12,709 nt of DNA, from assembly GCA_046262935.1 (NCBI GenBank), contig JBHELT010000031.1, positions 1 through 12,709 on the forward strand, given 5' to 3'. Below the pieces are notes generated by a model that had not been told where the DNA came from, searched no databases, and saw only the letters and a list, made by a program, of their open reading frames with translations. Below, piece by piece: positions 7,628 to 12,709 of this stretch; the stretch's first letter is position 1; every line of letters begins with the position of its first letter. Both the position numbers and the translations under genes were made by a program. The DNA comes from JBHELT01 sp046262935 (GTDB taxonomy: Bacteria; Actinomycetota; CADDZG01; JAHWKV01).

Positions 7628-8224
7628 ATGGACGTCCCGAACAGCGTCATCGAGGCATGCAAAGCAGGGGATCCAAGGGCATTCGAGGAGCTAGTTAAGC
7701 TCACTCATAAGGATGTCTACTCGCTTGCCTACCGATTGGTAGGAAACCCCGACGATGCTGCCGAAGTGGCGCAAGAGACCTACATGAAACTCCTGAGGTC
7801 GATCAGGCAGTATCGAGGCGATTCGAAGTTCTCGACTTGGCTCTACAGGGTGACTTCTTCGGTCGCTATCACAGGACTCAGGAAGCGATCGCGCCAGCGA
7901 CTAGACGTCGCCCTCGATGAAGGCCAATGGGACATGATCCCCGCAGATCCGTCTGCGGATCCCGCCCAACGCTTCGAGCGCGAGGCCTTGAAGGACCGGC
8001 TGGACGGCTGCTTGCGAGCCCTTCCGGTTGGGTACCGTAGCGTGGTCGTGCTGAAAGATATATATGGCTTCAGCCTCGCTGAGATCGGCAAGCAGTTGGG
8101 GATCAGTGAAGGTGCGGCGAAGGTGAGACTTTTTCGAGCAAGGCAGCGTCTAAAGGAGATGCTGTACGAAGATGGACCGGTCGACTACGAGGACAGAAAG
8201 GAGAGCGGCGATGCAATGTCGTGA
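7628..8224 (+). CDS. ECF-family RNA polymerase sigma factor
   Basis: This 198-residue sigma factor contains only regions 2 and 4, as group 4 (extracytoplasmic function) factors do. Region 2 spans about 10-80 (FEELVKLTHKDVYSLAYRLVGNPDDAAEVAQETYMKLLRS, then FSTWLYRVTSSVA), and region 4 spans about 121-176 (LRALPVGYRSVVVLKDIYGFSLAEIGKQLGISEGAAKVRLFRARQRL), with a normal helix-turn-helix. It is SigE-like in layout; I cannot assign a subgroup by eye. AAGGA precedes the ATG. Its end overlaps the next gene, a zinc-finger anti-sigma factor, by 14 bases, so the two are made together and the sigma factor is probably held inactive until a signal releases it. A candidate ECF promoter just upstream suggests positive autoregulation. 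Confidence 0.96.
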   Translation: MDVPNSVIEACKAGDPRAFEELVKLTHKDVYSLAYRLVGNPDDAAEVAQETYMKLLRSIRQYRGDSKFSTWLYRVTSSVAITGLRKRSRQRLDVALDEGQWDMIPADPSADPAQRFEREALKDRLDGCLRALPVGYRSVVVLKDIYGFSLAEIGKQLGISEGAAKVRLFRARQRLKEMLYEDGPVDYEDRKESGDAMS

Positions 8225-8603
8225 GGTTAGTGGTTACCTACCGGCCTATGCCGACGCCGACAATTCCTTGAGGACGGTCGATGTCGATCATCATATGTCG
8301 AGTTGTTCAGGATGCAGAGCCGAACTCGAGCAGTACCGCGACATCGGCAAGAGTATGCGGACCCTGATGGACGAACCCTTGGAAACTCCGGGTTGGCTGC
8401 TCGACACATTGACCGAAACCGTGGTTGAGAAAGCCGAGCGAATGCAAGCGTTGCGCGAGCGCACCAAGCAGGTCGCTCAGCCTGCGTTGGTTGGCGGAGC
8501 TCTTCTGGCCGCCGGTGTGGCGGGAGCGATCTTGGTTGGCAGCCGAAGACGGCGAAGGCGCGGGGTTGGCCGACGTTTGCGCGAGGCGATCGCCCAGACA
8601 TAG
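8211..8603 (+). CDS. Membrane-anchored zinc-finger anti-sigma factor
   Basis: This 130-residue protein should bind and inhibit the ECF sigma factor encoded just before it. Its N-terminal domain carries the zinc-associated anti-sigma signature H28-x3-C32-x2-C35 (HMSSCSGC), with a further C3. A helical linker with E/R-rich segment (about 60-88) leads to one membrane segment at 89-110 (ALVGGALLAAGVAGAILVG). After it comes only a strongly basic tail (six Arg in a row, ending REAIAQT), which by the positive-inside rule may stay in the cytoplasm or lie at the membrane face, so no sizeable external sensor domain exists. I chose the ATG at 8211, with GGAG at 8200-8203, over an in-frame ATG at 8172 inside the sigma gene, because the zinc-finger domain begins there. 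Confidence 0.92.
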   Translation: MQCREVSGYLPAYADADNSLRTVDVDHHMSSCSGCRAELEQYRDIGKSMRTLMDEPLETPGWLLDTLTETVVEKAERMQALRERTKQVAQPALVGGALLAAGVAGAILVGSRRRRRRGVGRRLREAIAQT

Positions 8604-8642
8604 AGACGGCACAAAAGCCTTGCATCGCGCCGTGTGATGTCT
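8596..8642 (+). terminator. Weak imperfect hairpin at the end of the sigma/anti-sigma operon
   Basis: AGACAT (8596-8601) pairs with ATGTCT (8637-8642), and ACGGC (8606-8610) with GCCGT (8629-8633), around an 18-base loop. It includes the anti-sigma stop codon. No T-run follows, so termination here is only a possibility. Confidence 0.25.
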
Positions 8643-8677
8643 CATCATCTTCAGTCGGAGCAGATACTTTTTCGTGA

Positions 8678-8691
8678 GTCGTTCGAACGAC
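8678..8691. promoter_or_regulatory. 14-base perfect palindrome in the gap before the RIO-type kinase gene
   Basis: GTCGTTCGAACGAC is a perfect palindrome in the 278-base gap between the anti-sigma and kinase genes, followed 2 bases later by a strong TTAGGAGG motif (8694-8701). It is the kind of site a dimeric regulator binds. The rest of the gap holds no gene I can support; after the TTAGGAGG there is only a 14-codon frame starting at GTG 8707. Confidence 0.4.
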
Positions 8692-8881
8692 AGTTAGGAG
8701 GTGGCCGTGGATAGATGCATAGCGTTGGCTGCCTCCGATTCCGATATCTGAGCATCCGCTTTCCGTAGTTGCCCGATCAGTTCTTAGATCCACGTCCGTC
8801 GCGTCACGGCGCCGGTTTCGGTGGCAGCTCCCAACACAAACGGTGTGCATCAGCGCGCCAAAAACGAGGAGTTTGCACAAG

Positions 8882-9733
8882 ATGAAACTAGACACAGATG
8901 ACCTAAGCATCAAAGCCCGCAGGCTTGCCGACCCTGCAGATGTCAAAGGCAGACGTAAGTTGCTGAACGATCATGGCGACCCACTTGGTCCGGCCCCCAC
9001 CTCGATGTTCGTCGACATCGTGGGTTCTAAGTACCCGGTTCCTGATTGGCTGATAACTGAAAACTACGAAGACGAAACGCTGGGTCGGGTGAAAAGCGGT
9101 AAGGAGGGCGAGGTCTTCCTGGTGGAGCGTCGCAGTGGCAACGCTTCATGCCTTCTGGCTCGCAAGAGTTACAAAGATCCCGACCAGCGCGCATTTCGCC
9201 GCGACCAGATCTATCGAGAGGGTCGCAAGATCCGCAGGTCTCGCGATAGACGCGCACTAGAACTGGGCACCGCTTACGGCAATCAGGTCATGGCATCGGA
9301 TTGGGTCGGTGCCGAATTCGACATCCTGCGCAAGATCTGGATCGCGGGAGTAAGGGTTCCTTATCCGGTCTCGTTCGAGGGGGGCCTATTGATGCAGTTC
9401 CTGGGGGATTGGGAACAAGCTGCTCCCCGCGTGATGCAGGTGCGTTTCGACAAAGATGAGGCGGAACATGTGTGCGAGGGGATATTCGAGCAGGTACGCC
9501 GACTGGCCGGGTGCGGTTTGGTACATGCCGACCTTTCGGCTTACAACGTTCTTTACTGGCAGGAGGAGGTGTTCCTCATCGATTTCCCGCAGTCGGTTGA
9601 GATTCCATCTAACCCCCACTCCATCGAGCTGTTGACCCGAGACGTAACCAACATCTGCAACCACTTCGCTAAGTACGGTTGCCATCGCGACGTTGGACAC
9701 GAACTCGGACTTGCTCTCGCTAACGTCTACTGA
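8882..9733 (+). CDS. Bacterial RIO-type atypical protein kinase
   Basis: This 283-residue protein is a RIO-family kinase. Visible motifs, in order: an N-terminal segment (1-60) that may hold a helical lead-in; nucleotide-binding loop VKSGKEGEVFLVE (70-82), matching the RIO STGKEANVY loop; phosphate-contacting K95 in ARKSYKD; an alpha segment; a hinge-like GGLLMQFLGD (167-176); catalytic loop LVHADLSAYNVL with D217 and N222; and metal-binding D234 in IDFPQSV, where RIO1 has IDVSQSV. All catalytic residues are therefore present. In archaea and eukaryotes RIO kinases mature the small ribosomal subunit; the role of the bacterial form is unsettled. I chose the ATG at 8882 because GAGGAG (8866-8871) lies 10 bases upstream, rather than the in-frame ATG at 8843. 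It lies between an anti-sigma gene and a small membrane protein gene, all on one strand. Confidence 0.9.
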   Translation: MKLDTDDLSIKARRLADPADVKGRRKLLNDHGDPLGPAPTSMFVDIVGSKYPVPDWLITENYEDETLGRVKSGKEGEVFLVERRSGNASCLLARKSYKDPDQRAFRRDQIYREGRKIRRSRDRRALELGTAYGNQVMASDWVGAEFDILRKIWIAGVRVPYPVSFEGGLLMQFLGDWEQAAPRVMQVRFDKDEAEHVCEGIFEQVRRLAGCGLVHADLSAYNVLYWQEEVFLIDFPQSVEIPSNPHSIELLTRDVTNICNHFAKYGCHRDVGHELGLALANVY

Positions 9734-9756
9734 CCGGTCCCTCGAACTACCGGCTT

Positions 9757-9782
9757 GTAACCTTCCTGAACGCAGGTGCGTC
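9757..9782 (+). promoter_or_regulatory. Candidate ECF sigma promoter before the small membrane protein gene
   Basis: GTAACCTT (9757-9764), 14 bases, then CGTC (9779-9782): the same elements and spacing as the element at 7580-7605 before the ECF sigma gene. It would start transcription near 9790, leaving a leader of about 60 bases before the ATG at 9851. It lies 23 bases after the kinase stop codon, so it separates that gene from the next one. Confidence 0.6.
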
Positions 9783-9850
9783 ATATACGCCAGATGTGAA
9801 GGAAAGGTCCGGTCGTCCGATCGGCACACCCCTTCAAGAAGGAGGTATCG

Positions 9851-10093
9851 ATGGAGATTCTCACCGCAGTCGTGATGGGAATCATCGCTGGTCTTTTGGT
9901 GAAGGCACTCTTCCTCAAGGACTCGCACATCATGTGGGACGCAGCATTCGGTGTCATAGGTGGAGTAGTAGCCTATTACCTGCGCACAGCGCTCACGGGG
10001 CACGTGAACACCGCTGTGTTCACCCTCGGCATCGCCGTTGTGGTGGCTGGTCTGCTCCACGAGATCTGGGACAGGTTCCACAAGACCGCGTAA
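9851..10093 (+). CDS. Small membrane protein, GlsB/YeaQ/YmgE-like
   Basis: This 80-residue protein consists almost entirely of three membrane segments (about 3-22, 30-46 and 53-69) joined by short loops, ending in a charged WDRFHKTA tail. The glycine-rich pattern VVMGIIAGLLVKALF followed by AAFGVIGGVVAYYL resembles the GlsB/YeaQ/YmgE (transglycosylase-associated) family of small stress-related membrane proteins, whose molecular function is not established; the assignment is by pattern and tentative. The ribosome binding site AAGGAGGT (9839-9846) is a near-perfect consensus at good spacing, suggesting high expression. Upstream lies a copy of the same ECF-type promoter that precedes the sigma factor gene, so it may be a stress-induced target of that sigma factor. 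A strong terminator follows. Confidence 0.8.
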   Translation: MEILTAVVMGIIAGLLVKALFLKDSHIMWDAAFGVIGGVVAYYLRTALTGHVNTAVFTLGIAVVVAGLLHEIWDRFHKTA

Positions 10094-10110
10094 CTGGTGG
10101 CACGATTCAG

Positions 10111-10142
10111 AGAAGGGGCGCCTCGGCGCCCCTTCTTCGTTG
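10111..10142 (+). terminator. Intrinsic terminator after the small membrane protein gene
   Basis: Arms AGAAGGGGCGCC (10111-10122) and GGCGCCCCTTCT (10125-10136) are perfectly complementary; in practice an 11-bp stem with a CTCG loop. The tail TCGTTGT is moderately T-rich. It isolates the upstream block from the tRNA-Trp promoter. Confidence 0.85.
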
Positions 10143-10180
10143 TAAGGCCCCCTTCACCTGTTAGGCTGTGGCGCATCTGA

Positions 10181-10210
10181 TTGCCTGAACAGGGAATCGG
10201 TACCTATACT
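10181..10210 (+). promoter_or_regulatory. Sigma70-type promoter for tRNA-Trp and probably secE-nusG
   Basis: TTGCCT (10181-10186), 18 bases, TATACT (10205-10210). The -10 box matches consensus at 5 of 6 positions and the -35 at 4 of 6. Transcription would begin near 10217, about 34 bases before the tRNA. No terminator separates the tRNA from secE, so read-through into the secE operon is likely. Confidence 0.7.
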
Positions 10211-10250
10211 TACCGAAAGGTTGTAGCGGCCGCAGGGTCCCGACTTCCGA

Positions 10251-10323
10251 AGGCCCGTGGCTCAATTGGTAGAGCACCGGTCTCCAAAACCGGGGGTTGG
10301 GGGTTCAAGTCCCTCCGGGCCTG
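10251..10323 (+). tRNA. tRNA-Trp (anticodon CCA)
   Basis: Acceptor arms AGGCCCG (10251-10257) and CGGGCCT (10316-10322) pair fully; D stem GCTC/GAGC; anticodon arm CCGGT-CTCCAAA-ACCGG (10277-10293) gives CCA for Trp; T arm GGGGG-TTCAAGT-CCCTC (10299-10315) has one G-U pair. The discriminator is G10323, the usual base for tRNA-Trp, and no 3' CCA is encoded. tRNA-Trp immediately before secE is a widely conserved arrangement. Confidence 0.97.
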
Positions 10324-10392
10324 CGAAGCAAATCGCTAGATCCCAGGAAACCGAAGTAGTGCGAAGCATGACTGGAAGCGGAGAACAACGAA

Positions 10393-10788
10393 GTGGCTTT
10401 CTTTAGGAAAAAAGGCGAAGACGAGGAACCCTCCAAGTCTCAGCCACCGTCAAACTCGCCTGCGGGAGACCCCGCGGGGGCGGGGATGAACCGCGAGATG
10501 CGGCGCATGATGAACCAGCGCGAAGGTTCGGCTGATCGTCTAAAGCGTCCGCCGGCCACCGCGAAGAAGCAGAGAACATCGCCGCGCCAGTTCTTCAAAC
10601 AGGTTCGAGCCGAGCTGGGCAAGGTCGCATGGCCAACCCGCAAGGAAGTTGTGACCTACACGGTAGTCGTCTTGGTTTCGGTTTCATTCTTCATGCTGAT
10701 CATCGGCGGCATCGACTGGGTGTCATTGAAGGGTGTTGTCTGGTTGATATCAAAGGGTGCAGCGGGAGCAGCAGGAGGGGGCAAGTAA
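10393..10788 (+). CDS. secE: Preprotein translocase subunit SecE
   Basis: SecE is the small clamp subunit of the SecYEG channel in the cytoplasmic membrane. The 131-residue protein has a hydrophilic N-terminal extension (1-60, with MNREMRRMMNQREG at 32-45), the conserved amphipathic helix and motif RAELGKVAWPTRKEVV (72-87), and a single membrane segment at about 88-110, followed by a short Gly/Ala-rich tail. The core matches the minimal SecE of most bacteria. It starts with GTG at 10393; GGAG at 10380-10383 lies 9 bases upstream. The stop codon is 2 bases before the nusG start, so the two are translationally coupled, as is usual for secE-nusG. Confidence 0.96.
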   Translation: MAFFRKKGEDEEPSKSQPPSNSPAGDPAGAGMNREMRRMMNQREGSADRLKRPPATAKKQRTSPRQFFKQVRAELGKVAWPTRKEVVTYTVVVLVSVSFFMLIIGGIDWVSLKGVVWLISKGAAGAAGGGK

Positions 10789-10790
10789 GC

Positions 10791-11690
10791 GTGTCACAAG
10801 AATCTAACGATCTAGAAACTCAAAACCCGGCCATGGGGGCCGAGGCCCCTGCCGAAACGACGAGTTCACCTTGGGAGTCTGCTCGATCTGAGCCCGAACC
10901 TGCTTCCGCGGAATCGTCCGAACCCGAGCCAACCCCCGAACCAGAACCCGCTTCCGCGGAATCGTCCGAGCCCGAGCCAACCCCCGAACCGGAACCCGCT
11001 TCCGCGGAATCGGTGTCAGCCAGCGACGATTCTGAAGCTGCGGTCCTTGCCGAAGCCGAGGCTGTCGTGTCGGCCGCTGCCGATGAGATCGCCGATGAAG
11101 TAGCGTCGGGCGATTACGAATCGGACTCGGACTATGTCTCTGATGAATACGTGCCTGCGGGCGAGCGCCCCGGCGACTGGTTCGTGGTCCATACCTACGC
11201 TGGCTACGAGAACAAAGTAAAGGGAAGTCTCGAAACCCGCATCAACTCCATGAACATGGAAGACAAGATCTTCGAGGTCGTCATCCCAATGGAAGACGTC
11301 ATGGAATTCAAAGCCGGCAAGAAGCAGATCGTTCAGAAGAAAGTCTTTCCGGGCTACCTGCTGGTTCGCATGTACCTCGAAGATGACTCCTGGTACGTGG
11401 TTCGCAACACCCCTGGGGTCACAGGCTTCGTTGGCTCCGGCGCCAAGCCAACCCCTTTGGCGTCACGAGAGGTCGACAAGATTCTGCAGGTCAAGCCGGT
11501 CGAGAAGTTGAAGCCACGCCTCGAATTCGAAGAGGGCGAGAGCGTCCGGGTTGTCACGGGGCCCTTCGCCAACTTCACCGGTACCATCTCTGAGATAAAT
11601 CTCGACCAATCCAAACTGAAGGTGCTCGTCAACATCTTCGGCCGTGAAACTCCGGTTGAGTTGTCGTTCGAGCAAGTCTCCAAGCTCTAG
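10791..11690 (+). CDS. nusG: Transcription termination/antitermination protein NusG
   Basis: NusG binds the RNA polymerase clamp and links transcription to Rho, ribosomes or antitermination complexes. I chose the GTG at 10791, 2 bases after the secE stop, with GGAGGGGG (10774 onward) upstream; the open frame extends further into secE but that part is a shadow. The 299-residue product has a long acidic extension (1-128, rich in Glu, Pro, Ala and Ser), then the NGN domain from about 129 (DWFVVHTYAGYENKVK, with FPGYLLVRM and VRNTPGVTGFVG) and the KOW domain at about 248-299 (GESVRVVTGPFANFTGTI). A typical NusG is about 180 residues; long acidic N-termini are known in Actinobacteria, but here part of the extension (about 34-74) comes from a 48-bp tandem repeat. 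Confidence 0.96.
   Translation: MSQESNDLETQNPAMGAEAPAETTSSPWESARSEPEPASAESSEPEPTPEPEPASAESSEPEPTPEPEPASAESVSASDDSEAAVLAEAEAVVSAAADEIADEVASGDYESDSDYVSDEYVPAGERPGDWFVVHTYAGYENKVKGSLETRINSMNMEDKIFEVVIPMEDVMEFKAGKKQIVQKKVFPGYLLVRMYLEDDSWYVVRNTPGVTGFVGSGAKPTPLASREVDKILQVKPVEKLKPRLEFEEGESVRVVTGPFANFTGTISEINLDQSKLKVLVNIFGRETPVELSFEQVSKL
10890..11012 (+). repeat. 48-bp tandem repeat inside nusG
   Basis: Two full units (10890-10937, 10938-10985) and a 27-base partial unit (10986-11012) repeat in frame, each encoding EPEPASAESSEPEPTP. Units 1 and 2 differ at 4 of 48 positions, units 2 and 3 at 1 of 27, all silent as far as I can see, which points to recent duplication in a disordered acidic segment. 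Confidence 0.93.
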
Positions 11691-11705
11691 GAAGAAGGAC
11701 CAACC

Positions 11706-12140
11706 ATGGCCCCCAAGAAGAAGAAGATTTCGGCGGTAGTCAAATTGCAGATCCCGGCTGGCCAGGCTACAGCGGCACCGCCGGTTGGAACGGCACTCGG
11801 CCCCCACGGTATCGCGATGATGGACTTCGTTCGGCAGTACAATGAACGCACTGCATCGCAGCAGGGGACGATCGTTCCTGTTCACGTCACCATCTACGAA
11901 GACCGTACCTTTGACTTCGTCTTGAAGTCGCCACCAGCTTCCGCACTATTGCGGGCTGCGGCCAAGGTAGACAAAGGGTCAGCGGAACCGAATCGCAACA
12001 AGGTGGGTTCGGTAACCAAGGATCAGATCAAACAGATCGCCGAAACCAAGATGGCTGACCTGAATGCTAATGACATCGATCAGGCATCGAAGATCATCGA
12101 GGGCACAGCCCGTTCGATGGGGATCACCGTAGACAGATAG
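11706..12140 (+). CDS. rplK: 50S ribosomal protein L11
   Basis: L11 forms the stalk base of the large subunit with its 23S rRNA site and is needed for factor-dependent GTP hydrolysis and the stringent response. The 144-residue protein has normal length. The N-terminal domain (KLQIPAGQATAAPPVGTALGPHGIAMMDFVRQYNERT, with the conserved proline pair of the thiostrepton-binding region) is followed by the rRNA-binding C-terminal domain (FDFVLKSPPASALLRAAAKVDKGSAEPNRNKVGSVTKDQIKQIAETKMADLNANDIDQASKIIEGTARSMGI). It lies 15 bases after nusG, with GAAGAAGGA as ribosome binding region, and before rplA: the standard nusG-rplK-rplA order. Confidence 0.99.
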   Translation: MAPKKKKISAVVKLQIPAGQATAAPPVGTALGPHGIAMMDFVRQYNERTASQQGTIVPVHVTIYEDRTFDFVLKSPPASALLRAAAKVDKGSAEPNRNKVGSVTKDQIKQIAETKMADLNANDIDQASKIIEGTARSMGITVDR

Positions 12141-12151
12141 TCAAAGGCGAT

Positions 12152-12188
12152 GTGGGAGACCTACAAAGGTCGCATGCACCACGGGAGG
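12152..12188 (+). promoter_or_regulatory. Candidate L1-binding mRNA structure before rplA
   Basis: GTGG (12152-12155) pairs with CCAC (12179-12182), and GACCT (12158-12162) with AGGTC (12167-12171) around an ACAA loop, leaving an asymmetric internal loop of GA opposite GCATGCA. The rplA ribosome binding site GGGAGG follows at once (12183-12188). Ribosomal protein L1 is known to repress its own operon by binding an mRNA mimic of its 23S rRNA site, a two-helix structure with an asymmetric loop; the resemblance here is by shape and position. Confidence 0.5.
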
Positions 12189-12194
12189 TAATCG

Positions 12195-12709
12195 ATGAGT
12201 CAGAAGGGCAAGCGTTACAGGCAAGCTGCGGAGTCGTACGACGTCGAGGAGTTCTACACTCCATCGCAGGCGTTGAAGCTGGTCAAAGAGGGAGCTCGCG
12301 CTAAGTTCGACGAAACGATCGAACTCAGCATGAAGTTGGGCCTCGATGTTCGAAAGGCCGATCAGCAGATCCGAGGCACGGTGAATCTTCCCCACGGCAG
12401 CGGTAAGAAGGTGCGCGTCATCGTGTTTGCCCAGGCTGAGAAAGCCCGAGAGGCAAGGGACGCGGGGGCCGACGAGGTTGGCGACAAGGACCTGGCCGAG
12501 CGTATCGAGAAGGGCTGGATGGACTTCGATGTTGCCATCGCAACTCCCGACATGATGCCAGTGGTGGGCAAGCTCGGACGTATCCTGCGCGGCCTCACAC
12601 CCAACCCGAAATCGGGCACCGTAACCGACGATGTAGCAAAGGCCGTCAAAGAGACGAAAGCCGGAAAGATCGAATATCGAACCGATCGGCAGGCCAACGT
12701 CCACGCGGT
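12195..12709 (+). CDS. rplA: 50S ribosomal protein L1, N-terminal part (cut by window end)
   Basis: L1 binds 23S rRNA at the mobile L1 stalk that helps release deacylated tRNA, and represses its own mRNA. The window contains the first 171 codons of an expected 230 or so. Recognisable parts: QKGKRYRQAAESYD at the start, FDETIELSMKLGLDVRKADQQIRGTVNLPHGSGK (rRNA-binding region), and LRGLTPNPKSGTVTDDVAKAV, matching the family's LMPNPKxGTVT with Thr in place of Met. GGGAGGT (12183-12189) lies 5 bases before the ATG. It follows rplK by 54 bases, a gap with a probable regulatory hairpin. Confidence 0.97.
   Translation, partial: MSQKGKRYRQAAESYDVEEFYTPSQALKLVKEGARAKFDETIELSMKLGLDVRKADQQIRGTVNLPHGSGKKVRVIVFAQAEKAREARDAGADEVGDKDLAERIEKGWMDFDVAIATPDMMPVVGKLGRILRGLTPNPKSGTVTDDVAKAVKETKAGKIEYRTDRQANVHA

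Noticed and set aside
8678..8691. Possible SOS (LexA) box
   Set aside because: The actinobacterial box needs GAAC and GTTC separated by four bases in that order; here the order is GTTC directly followed by GAAC.
10160..10166. GTTAGGC, resembling an integron attC core
   Set aside because: No matching second core or paired arms are nearby, and there is no integrase or cassette array.
10629..10790. Upstream extension of the nusG reading frame
   Set aside because: It lies inside secE in another frame; the GTG at 10791 with GGAGGGGG upstream is the likely start.
12141..12704. 187-codon open frame on the minus strand
   Set aside because: It is antisense to rplA, whose identity is certain, and has no family features.

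Overview
The window looks like an actinobacterial chromosome segment, probably from a deep or uncultured actinomycete lineage (Acidimicrobiia-like is my guess, not shown). Reasons: EF-Tu begins MAKAKFERTKPH and carries the GHIDHGKTT P-loop typical of Actinobacteria; the right half has the order tRNA-Thr, tRNA-Met, (tuf), rpmG, ..., tRNA-Trp, secE, nusG, rplK, rplA, which closely matches the mycobacterial arrangement; a zinc-finger anti-sigma factor, a RIO-type kinase and a leaderless-type antitoxin start fit too. GC content is moderate to high.

Left part (1-3000) is accessory: an unrecognised protein (143-817), about 670 bases without a convincing gene but with a strong hairpin (1275-1314), an exported protein of unknown function (1490-2170), and a compact VapBC-type toxin-antitoxin pair (2312-2978) whose promoter, operator and start codon are superimposed.

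Middle part: an oxygen-dependent porphyrinogen oxidase of haem synthesis (3021-4400) converges, with a 20-base overlap, on a NarL-type response regulator (4381-5028, minus strand). The regulator starts only 24 bases from tRNA-Thr on the opposite strand. Then follow tRNA-Thr(GGU), tRNA-Met(CAU), tuf and rpmG, closed by a 12-bp hairpin terminator.

Between rpmG and tRNA-Trp lies an inserted block: a short-chain dehydrogenase (FabG-like), an ECF sigma factor overlapping its membrane-bound zinc-finger anti-sigma factor, a bacterial RIO-type kinase, and an 80-residue membrane protein of the GlsB/YeaQ type. The most interesting signal in the window is here: the sigma factor gene and the small membrane protein gene are each preceded by the same two-part element, GTAACCTT, 14 bases, CGTC, which has the form of an ECF promoter. 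This suggests an autoregulated envelope-stress regulon with a neighbouring target gene.

Right part: tRNA-Trp with a good sigma70-type promoter, then secE-nusG (2 bases apart), rplK and a truncated rplA. NusG has a 128-residue acidic extension built partly on a 48-bp tandem repeat. The rplK-rplA gap holds a small hairpin next to the rplA ribosome binding site that resembles a ribosomal protein L1 autoregulatory site. Together this segment serves translation (EF-Tu, L33, L11, L1, tRNAs), transcription elongation (NusG) and protein export (SecE).
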